A DNA stretch of 64,000 bases, taken from positions 62,001 to 126,000 of the forward strand of contig CAVORH010000002.1 in the NCBI GenBank assembly GCA_963698565.1. The letters run 5' to 3'. Below the pieces are notes generated by a model. The model saw only the letters and a list, made by a program, of their open reading frames with translations. It did no database searches and had not been told where the DNA came from. The stretch is from Sva-07 sp963698565. GTDB lineage: Bacteria > Actinomycetota > Acidimicrobiia > Acidimicrobiales > Ilumatobacteraceae. Both the position numbers and the translations under genes were made by a program. The number at the start of each line of letters is the position of its first letter. Position 1 is the first letter of the stretch. This document shows positions 7,465-17,038 of the stretch, piece by piece.

Positions 7465-9699
7465 TCACTGGACACCCATCTCGGCGCGGCGGGCGACCGA
7501 CTCGTCCGGCGCGGGGGCATCGCCGTGGAGGCGCACCTCGACCCGATGGAGCGTCCCGGTGAACCGGAACGGCGACTCGTAGGTCGTCCCGACGGGAGCG
7601 CCGTTGTCGCAGCCGACGTTCATCCCGCTGAAGGGCATCCAGCCGCGCAGGATCCGGGGGATCTCGACGCTGCCGACGACGGCACCGTCGACCGACAGTT
7701 CGCCGTGCCCACTGGCCCGGTCGACCTTGTCGAGTCGCCACGTGATCACGTGGTCGCCCGGCGTCAGCGCGTCCGGTGAGCGGATCTCGTGACGTTCGAG
7801 CGGGAAGTGGTAGTGCACGCACGCCCGGCCGTCCTGCACGAACAACGAGTAGCCGCCCCAGCGGTCGCCGTCGGCGATCAGCGTGCCCTCGCACCCGCCC
7901 TCGGGCACGGTGACGTGAGCGGTGATCGTGTGGCTCGTGTTGCGGACGAGCGGGGCGGCGTCGGACGGCACCCGCTCGACACCGGGCCACAGTGTCCACT
8001 CGGTGCGCACGGGGCGTCGCGGCCGTGAACCGCCGCCGGCCCGCTCGTCGACCGGGAGCACCTGGTTGGCCTCGGCCTCCTCCCACCAGCGAGCGACGAG
8101 CTCGTCGACCACGTCGGGCCGTTGCGCTGCGAGATCGTGGTTCTCGGCGAAGTCCTCGTCGAGGTGGTACAGCTCCCACACGTCGTCGTCGAGACGCGTC
8201 CGCGGATCGTGCACCGTCACCGCCTTCCAGCCGTCGGCGACGATGCCGCGATGGCCGAGCATCTCGAAGTACTGCACCGGCTTGCGGGTCGGCGCGGTCG
8301 GCTCGTCGAACGTGTAGGTCATCGGGACACCGTGCAGCGGCATCTGCTCGACGCCGTTCAGCGTGTCCGGCAGCTCGACGCCGATCAGGTCGAGCACGGT
8401 CGGGGTGAGATCGCTCACGTGGTGGAACTGTGTGCGGATCGTGCCACCCGAGCCGGCGGGCAACCCCGCGGGCCAGTGGATCACGAGCGGGTCACGCACC
8501 CCGCCGCCGTGGGTGTTCTGCTTGTAGAACTTGCACGGGGTGTTGCCGGCCATCGCCCAGCCCAGCGGGTAGTTGTTGAACCACTGCGTCTCACCGATCT
8601 CGTCGACGAGATCGATCGACTGCTCGAGCGTCATCGGTGCCCGCTCGAAGTAGCGCCCCTGGTGCAGGGTGCCGGCTTGGCTGCCCTCCTGGGAGGCGCC
8701 GTTGTCGCTCATGACCACGAACACCGTGTTGTCGAGCGCGTCCATTCGCTCGAGGGCCTCGATCAGCCGGCCGATCTCGCGGTCGGTGTGGGTCACCATC
8801 GCGGCGAAGGCGGCCTGGAACCGGACGAAGAGTCGGCGCTCGCCCTCGGACAACTCGTCCCAGACCGGCACGCCGGGATTGCGTGGGGGCAGCTCGGTGT
8901 CCGGCGGGACGAGGCCCATCTCCTTCTGGCGTGCGAGCCGCGCCTCGCGGGTCGCATCCCAACCCTGCTCGAAGACCGGCACGTACTCGTCGATCATCTC
9001 CTTGGGCACGTGGTGCGGCGAGTGCCCTGCCCCGAACGCCAGATAGAGGAAGAAGGGCCGTTCGGGGGCGACCGACTGCTGGTCGGTCACCATGCGGATC
9101 GCACGATCGGTCAGGTCGGTCGTCAGGTGGTAGCCGTCGATCTCCGGCGTCGGGATGTGGTGGTTGTCCTCGGTGAGGAACGGCTCCCAGTGGTTCATCG
9201 CGCCGTCCATGAACCCGTAGAACCGGTCGAAGCCGCGTTGGGTCGGCCACTGCTGGAACGGGCCCGCCGGCCCGGTGTGGTGCATCGGGGTGAGGTGCCA
9301 CTTGCCGACGGCGAAGCTGTTCCAGCCGTGCTCGCGAAGGATCTCGGGCATCAGGGCGGCCGACCGGCTGATCGATCCGCGGTAGCCGTCGAAGCCGAGG
9401 TCGTAGTTGGCGAGCGATCCCATCCCGACGGCGTGATGGTTGCGGCCGGTGAGCAGCGCCGCACGCGTGGGCGAACACAGCGCCGTGGTGTGGAAGTTGG
9501 TGTAGCGCAATCCGCCCGCCGCGAGCCGGTCGATGTTCGGCGTCGCGATCTCGGAGCCGTAGCACCCGAAGTCGGAGAACCCGACGTCGTCGAACACGCA
9601 GTAGACGACGTTCGGGGTTCCGGCGGGCGGTGTCCGATCGGCCGGCCAGGAAGGAACGGCGTCGATCATCGTTCGTGCGGTGCTGGTGGTGTCGGTCAT
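7465..9699 (-). CDS. Arylsulfatase (formylglycine-dependent sulfatase)
   Basis: 744-residue type I sulfatase that would hydrolyse sulfate esters. NVVYCVFDDVGFSDFGCYG near residue 30 supplies the metal-binding aspartates. HTTALCSPTRAALLTGRNHH (about residue 75) contains the CxPTR motif whose Cys is converted to formylglycine. AVGKWHL and the VVMSDNGASQEG metal site follow. A C-terminal region of about 200 residues is lectin-like or beta-rich. No signal peptide is evident, so it may be cytoplasmic. A formylglycine-generating enzyme is not in the window. A truncated relative lies at 47.8 kb. Confidence 0.93.
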   Translation of the reverse strand: MTDTTSTARTMIDAVPSWPADRTPPAGTPNVVYCVFDDVGFSDFGCYGSEIATPNIDRLAAGGLRYTNFHTTALCSPTRAALLTGRNHHAVGMGSLANYDLGFDGYRGSISRSAALMPEILREHGWNSFAVGKWHLTPMHHTGPAGPFQQWPTQRGFDRFYGFMDGAMNHWEPFLTEDNHHIPTPEIDGYHLTTDLTDRAIRMVTDQQSVAPERPFFLYLAFGAGHSPHHVPKEMIDEYVPVFEQGWDATREARLARQKEMGLVPPDTELPPRNPGVPVWDELSEGERRLFVRFQAAFAAMVTHTDREIGRLIEALERMDALDNTVFVVMSDNGASQEGSQAGTLHQGRYFERAPMTLEQSIDLVDEIGETQWFNNYPLGWAMAGNTPCKFYKQNTHGGGVRDPLVIHWPAGLPAGSGGTIRTQFHHVSDLTPTVLDLIGVELPDTLNGVEQMPLHGVPMTYTFDEPTAPTRKPVQYFEMLGHRGIVADGWKAVTVHDPRTRLDDDVWELYHLDEDFAENHDLAAQRPDVVDELVARWWEEAEANQVLPVDERAGGGSRPRRPVRTEWTLWPGVERVPSDAAPLVRNTSHTITAHVTVPEGGCEGTLIADGDRWGGYSLFVQDGRACVHYHFPLERHEIRSPDALTPGDHVITWRLDKVDRASGHGELSVDGAVVGSVEIPRILRGWMPFSGMNVGCDNGAPVGTTYESPFRFTGTLHRVEVRLHGDAPAPDESVARRAEMGVQ

Positions 9700-9771
9700 G
9701 ACGTCCCCTTCTGCCGACCCTCTGACCCCCAGCGGGTGGCGCCGGCTGCGCGAACGGTAGCGGGTGGCGCG

Positions 9772-11109
9772 TCAGCCGGCCGCGGTGAAGCGGGCCACCG
9801 TGCCTGCGTTCGACACCGCGTAGAGCTCACCCTCCGGGCCCCGTGACACCGCGGCGAGACCGTCGAGTTGACCGATCTGGATCACGCGGGGTTCGGCGAC
9901 CGGGGCGTTGGGGTCGAGCGCCCAGATCTGCCCCGTGCAGTAGTCGCCGAACACGTACCAGCCGTCGAGGTCGGCCACCGACCCGTCACGGGCGACCGCC
10001 CCGCCGCTGACCGAGCAGCGACCGTCGCTGTGGTCGTAGACGAAGACGGGGGCGATGGCGCCGGCGCTGGGCTGGTCGGCGTTGAACGGCTCGAAGCCCT
10101 CGATGGCGCTCCAGCCGAAGTTGGCTCCCTTGGCGGCGTCGAGCCGGTCGGTCGCCGGAGCGTGGTCGATCTCCTCGAAGTCGCCCTGGCCGACGTCGGC
10201 GATCCAGAGGTCGCCGGTGGCGGGATCGAACGAGAACCGCCACGGGTTGCGCAGCCCGTAGGCCCAGATGGTCGGGTCGGCGCCCGCAGTGGACACGAAC
10301 GGGTTGTCGTCGGGCACGGTGAACGGCTGGTCGCCGGAGGCGCGCGGGTCGATGCGCAGGATCTTGCCGAGGCGCGACCCGAGGTCGAGTGCGTACCGTT
10401 GGGGGTCGCCGCCCGATCCGCCGTCGCCGAGGCCGATGTAGAGCAGTTGGTCGGGGCCGAAGGCGAGCTGCCCGCCGTTGTGGTTCGAGTAGGGCTGGTC
10501 GACGGTGAGCACTTCACGGAGCGACGACCGGTCGAACACGCCGGTGATCGGATCGACGGCGAACTCGGCGACGACCGTGTCCCCGGAGCCGTCGATGTAG
10601 TCGACGTAGGCGAACTCGCCCGCTGGATCGAAGGCGAGGCCCAGGAGGCCTTGTTCACCGCTGGCCTCGGTGAGATCGGTGATGTCGAGGACCACCTCCT
10701 CGGACAGGTCGGTGACCGCAACCACGCGACCGGACTGTTCCACGACGTAGATCTGGGCGTCGCCGGGCCGGTGGGTGACCTCGACCGGCTGATCGAACGT
10801 CCCGATGTCGAACAGCGCGATGTCGGGCGGAACCAGCGGAGGGGGCGTCGTCGTGTCGGCCGACGTCGGGGTCGGGGCCGTGGTCGTCGCCGAGGGTGCG
10901 TCCGTGGTGCCCGGTACGTTCGAGACCTCGGGGCTCGTTGCCGGTGCCGGGTCGGACGTGGCGGCATCGGTCGTCGGTGGTACGACCCCGGCAAGCGTGT
11001 CACCGCTCTCTCCGCTGTCGGAATCGCAGGCGCTGGCGGCCAGGGTCACGGCCAGGGTCACGGCGACCAGTGCGAGCTGACGGTGACGAGGCATCGATCG
11101 ACGGAGCAT
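9772..11109 (-). CDS. PQQ-type glucose/sorbosone dehydrogenase-like lipoprotein
   Basis: 445-residue secreted beta-propeller of the soluble glucose dehydrogenase / L-sorbosone dehydrogenase / Hedgehog-interacting protein class. The N-terminus is a lipoprotein signal with lipobox ASAC, followed by a Thr/Pro-rich linker of about 60 residues. The propeller shows family blocks GLLGLAFDP, YSNHNGGQLAFGPD, LYIGLGDGGSGGDP, GSRLGKILRIDP and GLRNPWRFSFD. It is probably an outer-face oxidoreductase; the sugar or alcohol substrate is unknown. The ATG at 11109 is upstream of an alternative at 11094. It lies 72 bases upstream of the arylsulfatase gene on the same strand, possibly cotranscribed. Confidence 0.85.
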   Translation of the reverse strand: MLRRSMPRHRQLALVAVTLAVTLAASACDSDSGESGDTLAGVVPPTTDAATSDPAPATSPEVSNVPGTTDAPSATTTAPTPTSADTTTPPPLVPPDIALFDIGTFDQPVEVTHRPGDAQIYVVEQSGRVVAVTDLSEEVVLDITDLTEASGEQGLLGLAFDPAGEFAYVDYIDGSGDTVVAEFAVDPITGVFDRSSLREVLTVDQPYSNHNGGQLAFGPDQLLYIGLGDGGSGGDPQRYALDLGSRLGKILRIDPRASGDQPFTVPDDNPFVSTAGADPTIWAYGLRNPWRFSFDPATGDLWIADVGQGDFEEIDHAPATDRLDAAKGANFGWSAIEGFEPFNADQPSAGAIAPVFVYDHSDGRCSVSGGAVARDGSVADLDGWYVFGDYCTGQIWALDPNAPVAEPRVIQIGQLDGLAAVSRGPEGELYAVSNAGTVARFTAAG

Positions 11110-11153
11110 GTCTCCATCTCTAGTGCATCGCGAGCGGTTCGCGCTCGCGGGGC

Positions 11154-12047
11154 TCAGCCGGTGATCCGCGCGAGGCCCTCTTGGACCACGCTCACCGCGA
11201 GGACGCCGTCGCGGGTGTAGATCGAGCCCTGGGCCATCCCGCGTGCCGACGAGGTCGACACGGCCTCCTGCGCGTACAGCAGCCACTCGTCGGCCCGGAA
11301 GGGGCGATGGAACCACATCGCATGATCGACGCTCGCCATCTGCACGCCGGGGCTGTCCCAGCCGAGGCCGAACGGGAGGATCGTGGTGTCGAGCAGGGTC
11401 ATGTCGCTGGCGTAGGTGACCACGCAGGCGTGCAACACGGGATCGTCCGGCAGGACGCCGTCGGCTCGTAGCCACACGTGCTGCCGCGTGGCGCTCTGGC
11501 CCTTGCGGCTGAACGGATCGCCGTCGACGTAGCGGAGATCGATCGGCCGTGGCCGGTCGTACCAGTCACCGATCTGCTCGGCGTACGGCGCCATCCGGGT
11601 CCGGAAGTCGGGCAGCGTCTCGGGGTCGCCCATGCCGGTGGGCATCGTCAGCTGATGATCGGGACCGGGCTCGTGGTCGTGGAAGCTCGCCTGCAGGTTG
11701 AAGATGGCCCTCCCGTGCTGGATCGCGACCACGCGCCGGGTCGAGAAACTGCGACCGTCTCGGATGCGGTCGACCTCGTAGAGGATCGGCACGGTGGGGT
11801 CACCCGGCCGGAGGAAGTAGGCGTGGAGCGAGTGGACGAGACGTCCCTGCTCGTCGATCGTGCGCGCCGCAGCCACGAGCGCCTGGCCGGCGACCTGGCC
11901 GCCGAAGACGCGTTGGCGGTTCTCGTCGGGGGAGTTGCCCCGGAAGATGTTGACCTCGATCGCTTCGAGGTCGAGGAGGCGCACGAGGTCGTCGAGCGCA
12001 GCTTGGTCGTCGGGGGCGGGCGTCGGGCTCTCCATGGCAGCCGTCAT
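11154..12047 (-). CDS. tesB: Acyl-CoA thioesterase II (TesB family)
   Basis: 297-residue double-hotdog thioesterase that hydrolyses acyl-CoA to free acid and CoA. FGGQVAGQALVAAARTI and HSLHAYFLRPGDP match the first hotdog; the second has YASDMTLLDTTILPFG and SVDHAMWFHRPFRADEWLLY, with the Asp/Thr/Gln network expected for TesB. The start at 12047 (MTAAMES) is preferred; 12035 is possible. It is divergent from the nitroreductase gene with only 24 bases between starts, so their promoters overlap. Confidence 0.92.
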   Translation of the reverse strand: MTAAMESPTPAPDDQAALDDLVRLLDLEAIEVNIFRGNSPDENRQRVFGGQVAGQALVAAARTIDEQGRLVHSLHAYFLRPGDPTVPILYEVDRIRDGRSFSTRRVVAIQHGRAIFNLQASFHDHEPGPDHQLTMPTGMGDPETLPDFRTRMAPYAEQIGDWYDRPRPIDLRYVDGDPFSRKGQSATRQHVWLRADGVLPDDPVLHACVVTYASDMTLLDTTILPFGLGWDSPGVQMASVDHAMWFHRPFRADEWLLYAQEAVSTSSARGMAQGSIYTRDGVLAVSVVQEGLARITG

Positions 12048-12071
12048 GTTGGCACGTCGTACAGTCGGCCC

Positions 12072-12725
12072 ATGACCTTGCTCGACCTGTCCGCCGATGA
12101 TGTGCTCAACACGACCCGTGCGGTCCGCAAACGTCTCGACTTCTCCCGGCCGGTCGACGACGAGCTGATCCGGGAATGCGTGGCGACCGCGATGCAGGCG
12201 CCCTCGGGGTCGAACAACATGACGATGCAGTTCGTCGTCGTCAAGGACGTCGAGAAGCGTCGAGCGATCGGCGAGATCTACCAGCAGTGTTGGGCGATCT
12301 ACCGCTCCTTGCCGGTCTTCGCCGGGGCGATCGAGAAGGACGGCGACGCCGCGCAGGCCCAGCAGGAACGCGTCGTGGATTCGGCCACCTACCTCTCCGA
12401 GCACATGGCCGAGGCCCCGGTCCTGGTGCTCGGCTGCACCGCCGGCCGCGTCGACGGAGTTCCGGCGATGATGTCGGCGTCGTCGATGGGCAACATCCTC
12501 CCTGGCATGTGGAGCTTCATGCTCGCCGCTCGCGCCCGCGGGTTGGGCACCGCATGGACCACGATCTCGTTGATGATGGAGAAGGAGGTCGCCGACATCG
12601 TCGGCATCCCGTTCGACGAGGTCCAGCAGGCGTGCCTCACACCGCTCGCCCACACCATCGGCACCGACTTCAAGCGAGCGATGCGTCCCGAACCCGACAC
12701 GATCATCCACTGGGACACCTGGTGA
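12072..12725 (+). CDS. Nitroreductase family flavoprotein
   Basis: 217-residue FMN-dependent nitroreductase-fold enzyme. Near the N-terminus TTRAVRKRLDFSRPV and APSGSNNMTMQFVVV are the FMN phosphate and ribityl contacts. The C-terminal RARGLGTAWTTISLMM is the usual second flavin-binding segment. Substrates of such actinobacterial members are unknown; they reduce nitroaromatics, quinones or F420-like acceptors in related families. The ATG follows a TACAGT -10 hexamer (12060-12065) by 6 bases, so it is probably leaderless. It overlaps the next gene by 4 bases. Confidence 0.87.
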   Translation: MTLLDLSADDVLNTTRAVRKRLDFSRPVDDELIRECVATAMQAPSGSNNMTMQFVVVKDVEKRRAIGEIYQQCWAIYRSLPVFAGAIEKDGDAAQAQQERVVDSATYLSEHMAEAPVLVLGCTAGRVDGVPAMMSASSMGNILPGMWSFMLAARARGLGTAWTTISLMMEKEVADIVGIPFDEVQQACLTPLAHTIGTDFKRAMRPEPDTIIHWDTW

Positions 12726-13354
12726 CCCCGGAGCGTCGCGACCTGGCGCTCGCCACCAAGGGGTTCATGCCCGCCGACGAGGGCGACGCCCTCTGGGATG
12801 CCGCGGTCGCTGCCGGCAACGCGGTTCCCGGTGCACCCATGTTGGAGGTCGGTTCGTACTGCGGCCGCTCCACGGTGTGGCTGGGTGACGCCGCGGAACG
12901 CTGCGGGGTGGTGCTGTTCGCCGTCGATCACCACCGCGGGTCGGAGGAGAACCAGGCCGGCTGGGCGCATCACGACGCCGAGGTCGTCGACGACCGCACG
13001 GGGAAGATGGACACGCTGCCGTTCTTCCGTTCGGCGATGCACGACGCCGATCTCGAAGCCACCGTGATCGCCGTCGTCGGACGATCACCCCTGGTCGCAT
13101 CGGTGTGGACCACGCCGCTGTCGTTCCTCTTCATCGACGGCGGTCACGGCGACGAACCGGCACGTCTCGACTACGAGGGCTGGACACCCCACGTGGCGGT
13201 CGGCGGCACCCTGGCGATCCACGACGTGTTCCCCGACCCGGCCGACGGTGGACGGCCACCGTACGAGCGGATCTTCCGTCCCGCCCTCGAGTCCGGCCGG
13301 TTCCAGCTCGTCTCGGCGACGGGGTCGCTACGCGTGCTGCGTCGTGTCGACTGA
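12722..13354 (+). CDS. Class I SAM-dependent methyltransferase (Methyltransf_24-like)
   Basis: 210-residue protein with motif I PMLEVGSYCGRSTVWLGDAA near residue 40, an acidic VDHHRG motif II, and LSFLFIDGGHGDEPARLDYEGW typical of the Methyltransf_24 group. The C-terminal GGTLAIHDVFPDP matches the same group. The acceptor is unknown. The GTG overlaps the nitroreductase stop (GTGA), so the two are translationally coupled and may act in one pathway. The last 27 bases overlap the convergent MFS gene. Confidence 0.82.
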   Translation: MTPERRDLALATKGFMPADEGDALWDAAVAAGNAVPGAPMLEVGSYCGRSTVWLGDAAERCGVVLFAVDHHRGSEENQAGWAHHDAEVVDDRTGKMDTLPFFRSAMHDADLEATVIAVVGRSPLVASVWTTPLSFLFIDGGHGDEPARLDYEGWTPHVAVGGTLAIHDVFPDPADGGRPPYERIFRPALESGRFQLVSATGSLRVLRRVD

Positions 13355-14500
13355 CGACCGGTTCGCCTGCCAGTTGCCGAACTGGCGCACCACCACGAAG
13401 CGCTGACGGTCGACGTAGAGCAGCAGCGCCGCTCCGATCGACATCACCGACGCGGCGACGATGCCCAGCGTGCCGGTGGATCCGGTCGCATAGAGCGCGC
13501 CGCCGAGCAGCGGCCCGAACACCCGCCCGAGTGCCATGACCGCCTGAGCGTCACCGGCGCGTTCCTCCGGGAAGTTCGAGCGAGCAGCGAGCAGCGAGAA
13601 CGCGGCCGGCACGCCCATGAAGAACACGAACCCCCAGCCGATGATCGCCACGGAGAACCACAGGCCGCTGCGCGACATGGCGATCGTCAGCGCACACACC
13701 GCCGTCAGCAGGAACCAGATGCCTGCCGGTCCGCGTCGGCCGGTCCAGCGCGCCGACGGGATCGAAGCCAGCGCGTTGCCGCTGAACAGCAGCGACACCG
13801 TCACCGGTGACAGCCCGTCGAGTTCCACTCCGATCGCTGCGGCGTAGACGAACACCGACGATCCGCCGAGCGTGAGCGCACACAGCGCGATGAGGATGGC
13901 CTTCGCCGCCCGGGTCGCCGCATGACGCGTCCGGTGCGGCCGGAGCCTGTCGACACGAGGGACCTGACGGGCGAACGCGAGCGGCACGGCGGTGACGACG
14001 GCCAACAGCACGAAGAGCCAGCGGAGGCCGGCCGATTCCAGGACGATCGCGATCACCGGGGAGACGAGCACGCCGACGAGCGGGCCGACGACCGCGACAT
14101 CGCCCGTCTTGTCGGCGTCGCCGAACGCTGCCTGCCAGGCGATCCAGGCGGCGAGGCCCAGCGACAGCCCGCTGACGAACCGGAGGGCCGCCAGCACTTC
14201 GAACGTCGGTGCAGCGGCGGAACCGAGGTTCGCCAGCACACCGAGCATCGCGCCGACGACGAAGATCGTGCGCACCGGCCGCAGGAAGCGCCCCCCGACC
14301 CACGAGGCGATGACGAAACCGGCGAGTTGTGTGGTCGACATCAGCCCGGCGGTGCCGACGGTGACGTCGAACTCCTCGGCGACGGAGGGGAGGAGGAACG
14401 GGGTGGCGGCGAACACCGCCGTGCTGGTGGCGATCGCCGTGAGCAGCGCGGCCGGCACCGTCGGCTTCGCCGCGGCGAGGAGACGGAGCGGAGCCGTCAA
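13328..14500 (-). CDS. MFS transporter
   Basis: 390-residue permease with about 12 hydrophobic helices and the short loops of the major facilitator superfamily (for example GLMSTTQLAGFVIASWVGGRFLRPVRT, the loop 2-3 region). The start is a TTG at 14500, 3 bases beyond the plsC stop; later starts are possible. Substrate unknown. Likely in one transcript with plsC. Confidence 0.82.
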   Translation of the reverse strand: MTAPLRLLAAAKPTVPAALLTAIATSTAVFAATPFLLPSVAEEFDVTVGTAGLMSTTQLAGFVIASWVGGRFLRPVRTIFVVGAMLGVLANLGSAAAPTFEVLAALRFVSGLSLGLAAWIAWQAAFGDADKTGDVAVVGPLVGVLVSPVIAIVLESAGLRWLFVLLAVVTAVPLAFARQVPRVDRLRPHRTRHAATRAAKAILIALCALTLGGSSVFVYAAAIGVELDGLSPVTVSLLFSGNALASIPSARWTGRRGPAGIWFLLTAVCALTIAMSRSGLWFSVAIIGWGFVFFMGVPAAFSLLAARSNFPEERAGDAQAVMALGRVFGPLLGGALYATGSTGTLGIVAASVMSIGAALLLYVDRQRFVVVRQFGNWQANRSSVDTTQHA

Positions 14501-14503
14501 CGC

Positions 14504-15259
14504 TCAGTCACCGAATTCGCGCCGCAGGTCGTCGCGAGCGGCGACGATCACCTCGCGAACCTGATCGCTGAGCGTCTGGACGTCGTCCATGGTCAGGCCG
14601 TCGGTGCTGATCGGTTCGAGGACGCGGACCTCGGCCTCGGCGTTGCCGAGACGCCAGTCGTGCTTGCGGAGTGCATCGCGGGTGCCGTACACGGCGAGCG
14701 GCAGGATCGGCACCTGGGCCTCGATGGCGAGCCGGAAGGCGCCGGTCTTGAACGGACGGAGTTCACCGGTCTTCGATCGGGTTCCCTCCGGGAAGATCAT
14801 CACCGACACGTTGGTCGACAGCCGTTCGCGGGAGGCTTCCATCGCCTTGGCGATCGACTCGGCATCGCCACGCTCGAGCGGGATGTCGCGAGCGAGACGC
14901 ATCATCCACCCGACGAGCGGGATGCGCAGGATCTCGATCTTCGACATCCACTTCATCTCGGTCGGCAGATGCGAGATCAGCAGGATGTCGACGAAGCTCT
15001 CGTGGTTGGACACCACGACGTAGGGGCGGCGCATGTCGTCGGGCAGGGCGCCCGACGTGCGGAACTTCCACAGGGGTGTCAGGCGCTCGTGGACGACGGT
15101 GAGCTTGCGGAACAGGTAGCCCGCGGCATAGGCGCCCTTGTCGAACGGCATCGTGACGAGTCGCACGACGGCCACCATCGGCGTCCAGACGATCACGATC
15201 ACGCCGAGTACGAACCAGCTCCAGATCGAGAACACCGTGCGGGCGAACGCCGATTCCAT
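14504..15259 (-). CDS. plsC: 1-acyl-sn-glycerol-3-phosphate acyltransferase (PlsC-like)
   Basis: 251-residue membrane-associated acyltransferase, acylating lysophosphatidate or a related acceptor. An N-terminal hydrophobic helix (SIWSWFVLGVIVIVWTPMVAVV) precedes the catalytic HX4D motif SNHESFVDILL (about residue 87) and the acceptor-binding FPEGTRSKTGEL (about residue 160). PILPLAVYGTRD completes the family pattern. The ATG at 15259 lies 7 bases after TACGTT (15267-15272), a leaderless -10. It lies 33 bases after the toroid-protein gene, and a role with that operon in lipid-linked glycan synthesis is possible but unproven. Confidence 0.9.
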   Translation of the reverse strand: MESAFARTVFSIWSWFVLGVIVIVWTPMVAVVRLVTMPFDKGAYAAGYLFRKLTVVHERLTPLWKFRTSGALPDDMRRPYVVVSNHESFVDILLISHLPTEMKWMSKIEILRIPLVGWMMRLARDIPLERGDAESIAKAMEASRERLSTNVSVMIFPEGTRSKTGELRPFKTGAFRLAIEAQVPILPLAVYGTRDALRKHDWRLGNAEAEVRVLEPISTDGLTMDDVQTLSDQVREVIVAARDDLRREFGD

Positions 15260-15292
15260 GCGAAGGAACGTAACAGTCGGACCGGGCGGCGA

Positions 15293-16309
15293 TCAGAACG
15301 GTACGAAGACGTCGCTTGCCGGAGTGGCACGCGTGATCGCGTCGACGGCCAGGACGACCGCAGCGGCGGTGTAGGAGGTGTGTTCGTCGAACGGGAACAG
15401 CACCGGTTCCGGGTAGACGATGCCCGTCCAGTACGAGCCGTCGTCGCGACGGTGGGTACGCGTCCACCGCAGGAGGTCGGTCGCTGTCGCCGTGTCGCCG
15501 ATCGCGGCGTACGCGAGCGCACACTCCGCCGTCTCCGAGGCGGTGATCCACGGCTCGTCGCTGACGCAGCGGATGCCGAGGCCCTCCATCGCGAAGACCT
15601 CCCAACCATCGGCCATCCGCGCCTTGGCGGCCTCGCCGGTGAGCACCCCGGTGAGCACCGGGTAGTACCAGTCCATCGCCCACCTGGTCTTCGGTTCGAA
15701 CGCGTCGGGTCGTGTGCGGACCGACTCGGCCATCACGTCGGCTGCAGCGACCCAGTCGGGTCGTGACTCGCCCACGCTCTCGCCGAGACGGGCACCGCAT
15801 CGCAGCGCATGCTGGATGCTCGAGGTGCCGGTGAGCAGGGCGTAGTCCCATGGGCGTGCGTCGGGCTCGATCGCCCAGAGGGGGAGGCCGTCGTCGCGTC
15901 GCAAGGACAGGACGAACTCGAGCGCCCGCTCGACGGTGGGCCAGAGCTGCTCGGCGAACCCGCGATCCCAGGTGTTGCGAAGGTGGTGGCAGACGCCGGT
16001 GGCGATGTAGGCGCACACGTTGGTGTCGAGCTTCGCATCCTCGACCGATCCGTCGGCGTGGTAGTAGGCGTGCCACGAGCCGTCGGGCCGCTGGGTGTCG
16101 GCGAGCCATTCGTACGCCCGCTCGGCCTCGGTGTGGAAGCCGGCGACGTCGAGTGCCATGGCGGTCTCGACGTGGTTCCACGGATCACAGTGGCCGCCGG
16201 GGAACCACGGGATCATGCCGGTGTCGAGCTGCAGCGAGGCAAGGTGCTCACCGGTGATCTGCAACTCGTCGGCGCTCAGCACGCCCGGCAGGTCGGGGAC
16301 GTGCGTCAT
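15293..16309 (-). CDS. Alpha/alpha-toroid protein (prenyltransferase / squalene-cyclase-like)
   Basis: 338-residue soluble protein made of terpene-cyclase-like helical repeats with QW-type motifs such as RPDGSWHAYYHADGS (about residue 70) and RDDGSYWTGIVYPEPV (about 295). Similar proteins are commonly called 'prenyltransferase', but the DxDD acid motif of squalene-hopene cyclases is not apparent and the reaction is unknown. Sugar-processing toroids (glycoside hydrolase or epimerase-like) are an alternative. The ATG overlaps the upstream methyltransferase stop (ATGA). It is the last gene of the glycosyltransferase - methyltransferase - toroid operon. Confidence 0.72.
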   Translation of the reverse strand: MTHVPDLPGVLSADELQITGEHLASLQLDTGMIPWFPGGHCDPWNHVETAMALDVAGFHTEAERAYEWLADTQRPDGSWHAYYHADGSVEDAKLDTNVCAYIATGVCHHLRNTWDRGFAEQLWPTVERALEFVLSLRRDDGLPLWAIEPDARPWDYALLTGTSSIQHALRCGARLGESVGESRPDWVAAADVMAESVRTRPDAFEPKTRWAMDWYYPVLTGVLTGEAAKARMADGWEVFAMEGLGIRCVSDEPWITASETAECALAYAAIGDTATATDLLRWTRTHRRDDGSYWTGIVYPEPVLFPFDEHTSYTAAAVVLAVDAITRATPASDVFVPF

Positions 16310-17037
16310 CGTGCGGGTTCCGCCTGTTTGACGCCGTAGAACACGATGCTCTTGCCGATCACGGGCGACAGCACACGGTCGGCGATCTTCGTCGACGTCG
16401 GCTGCTCCACGATGTCCCACTCCAGGAACTCGCGGTACTTCTTCACTGCGGGGTGGTCGTCGTTGCGAGGGCCGACGGCGCACTTGAGCCACCAGTAGGG
16501 CGAGTGCAGCGCATGGGCGCGGTGGCTGCCCTGCAGGTCGAGGCCCGCGGTGCGGAGCTTCGCCGACAACTCGGTCGAGCTGTAGATGCGGACGTGGCCG
16601 CCCTCGCTCTTGGGGGCGTGGTACTCGTCGGACAGCATCCAGTTGATCTTCTCGGGGAACCACGCGGGCACGGTCGCGGCGAAGTGGCCGCCCGGCTTGA
16701 GGACGCGCACCATCTCGCTGATCGCGGACACGTCGTCCTGGATGTGTTCGAGCACCTCGGAGGTGATCACCACGTCGAAGGAGTCGTCGGCGAACGGGAG
16801 CTTCGTGGCGTCGCCGCGCAGCACGCCCTTGAAGCGCTCGAGATCGATCTCGCCCGCGTCGACCATCCCGCCCAGGGTGGCGCGGGTCTGGACGACCTCG
16901 TCCTCGGCGTAGTCGAGCGCGACGACGTCGGCGCCGCGCCGGGCGCACTCGAAGACGTGACGGCCGAAACCGGCGCCGACGTCGAGGACGCGGTCGCCGG
17001 GCTCGAGCCCGAGCTGATCGAAGCGGATCGTCAGCAC
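16306..17037 (-). CDS. Class I SAM-dependent methyltransferase (operon with GT4)
   Basis: 243-residue Methyltransf_11-type enzyme. SAM motif I GDRVLDVGAGFGRHVFECA lies near residue 15, VVALDYAE is motif II, LPFADDSFDVVITSEVLEHI the central acidic/post-I segment and VRVLKPGGHFAATVP motif III. The C-terminal half has a Trp/Tyr-rich region (HSPYWWLKCAVGP) consistent with a membrane-proximal or lipid-like substrate. The GTG start at 17037 lies directly after the glycosyltransferase stop, and its own stop overlaps the toroid start, so the three genes form a coupled operon. Confidence 0.85.
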   Translation of the reverse strand: MLTIRFDQLGLEPGDRVLDVGAGFGRHVFECARRGADVVALDYAEDEVVQTRATLGGMVDAGEIDLERFKGVLRGDATKLPFADDSFDVVITSEVLEHIQDDVSAISEMVRVLKPGGHFAATVPAWFPEKINWMLSDEYHAPKSEGGHVRIYSSTELSAKLRTAGLDLQGSHRAHALHSPYWWLKCAVGPRNDDHPAVKKYREFLEWDIVEQPTSTKIADRVLSPVIGKSIVFYGVKQAEPAR

Positions 17038-17038
17038 G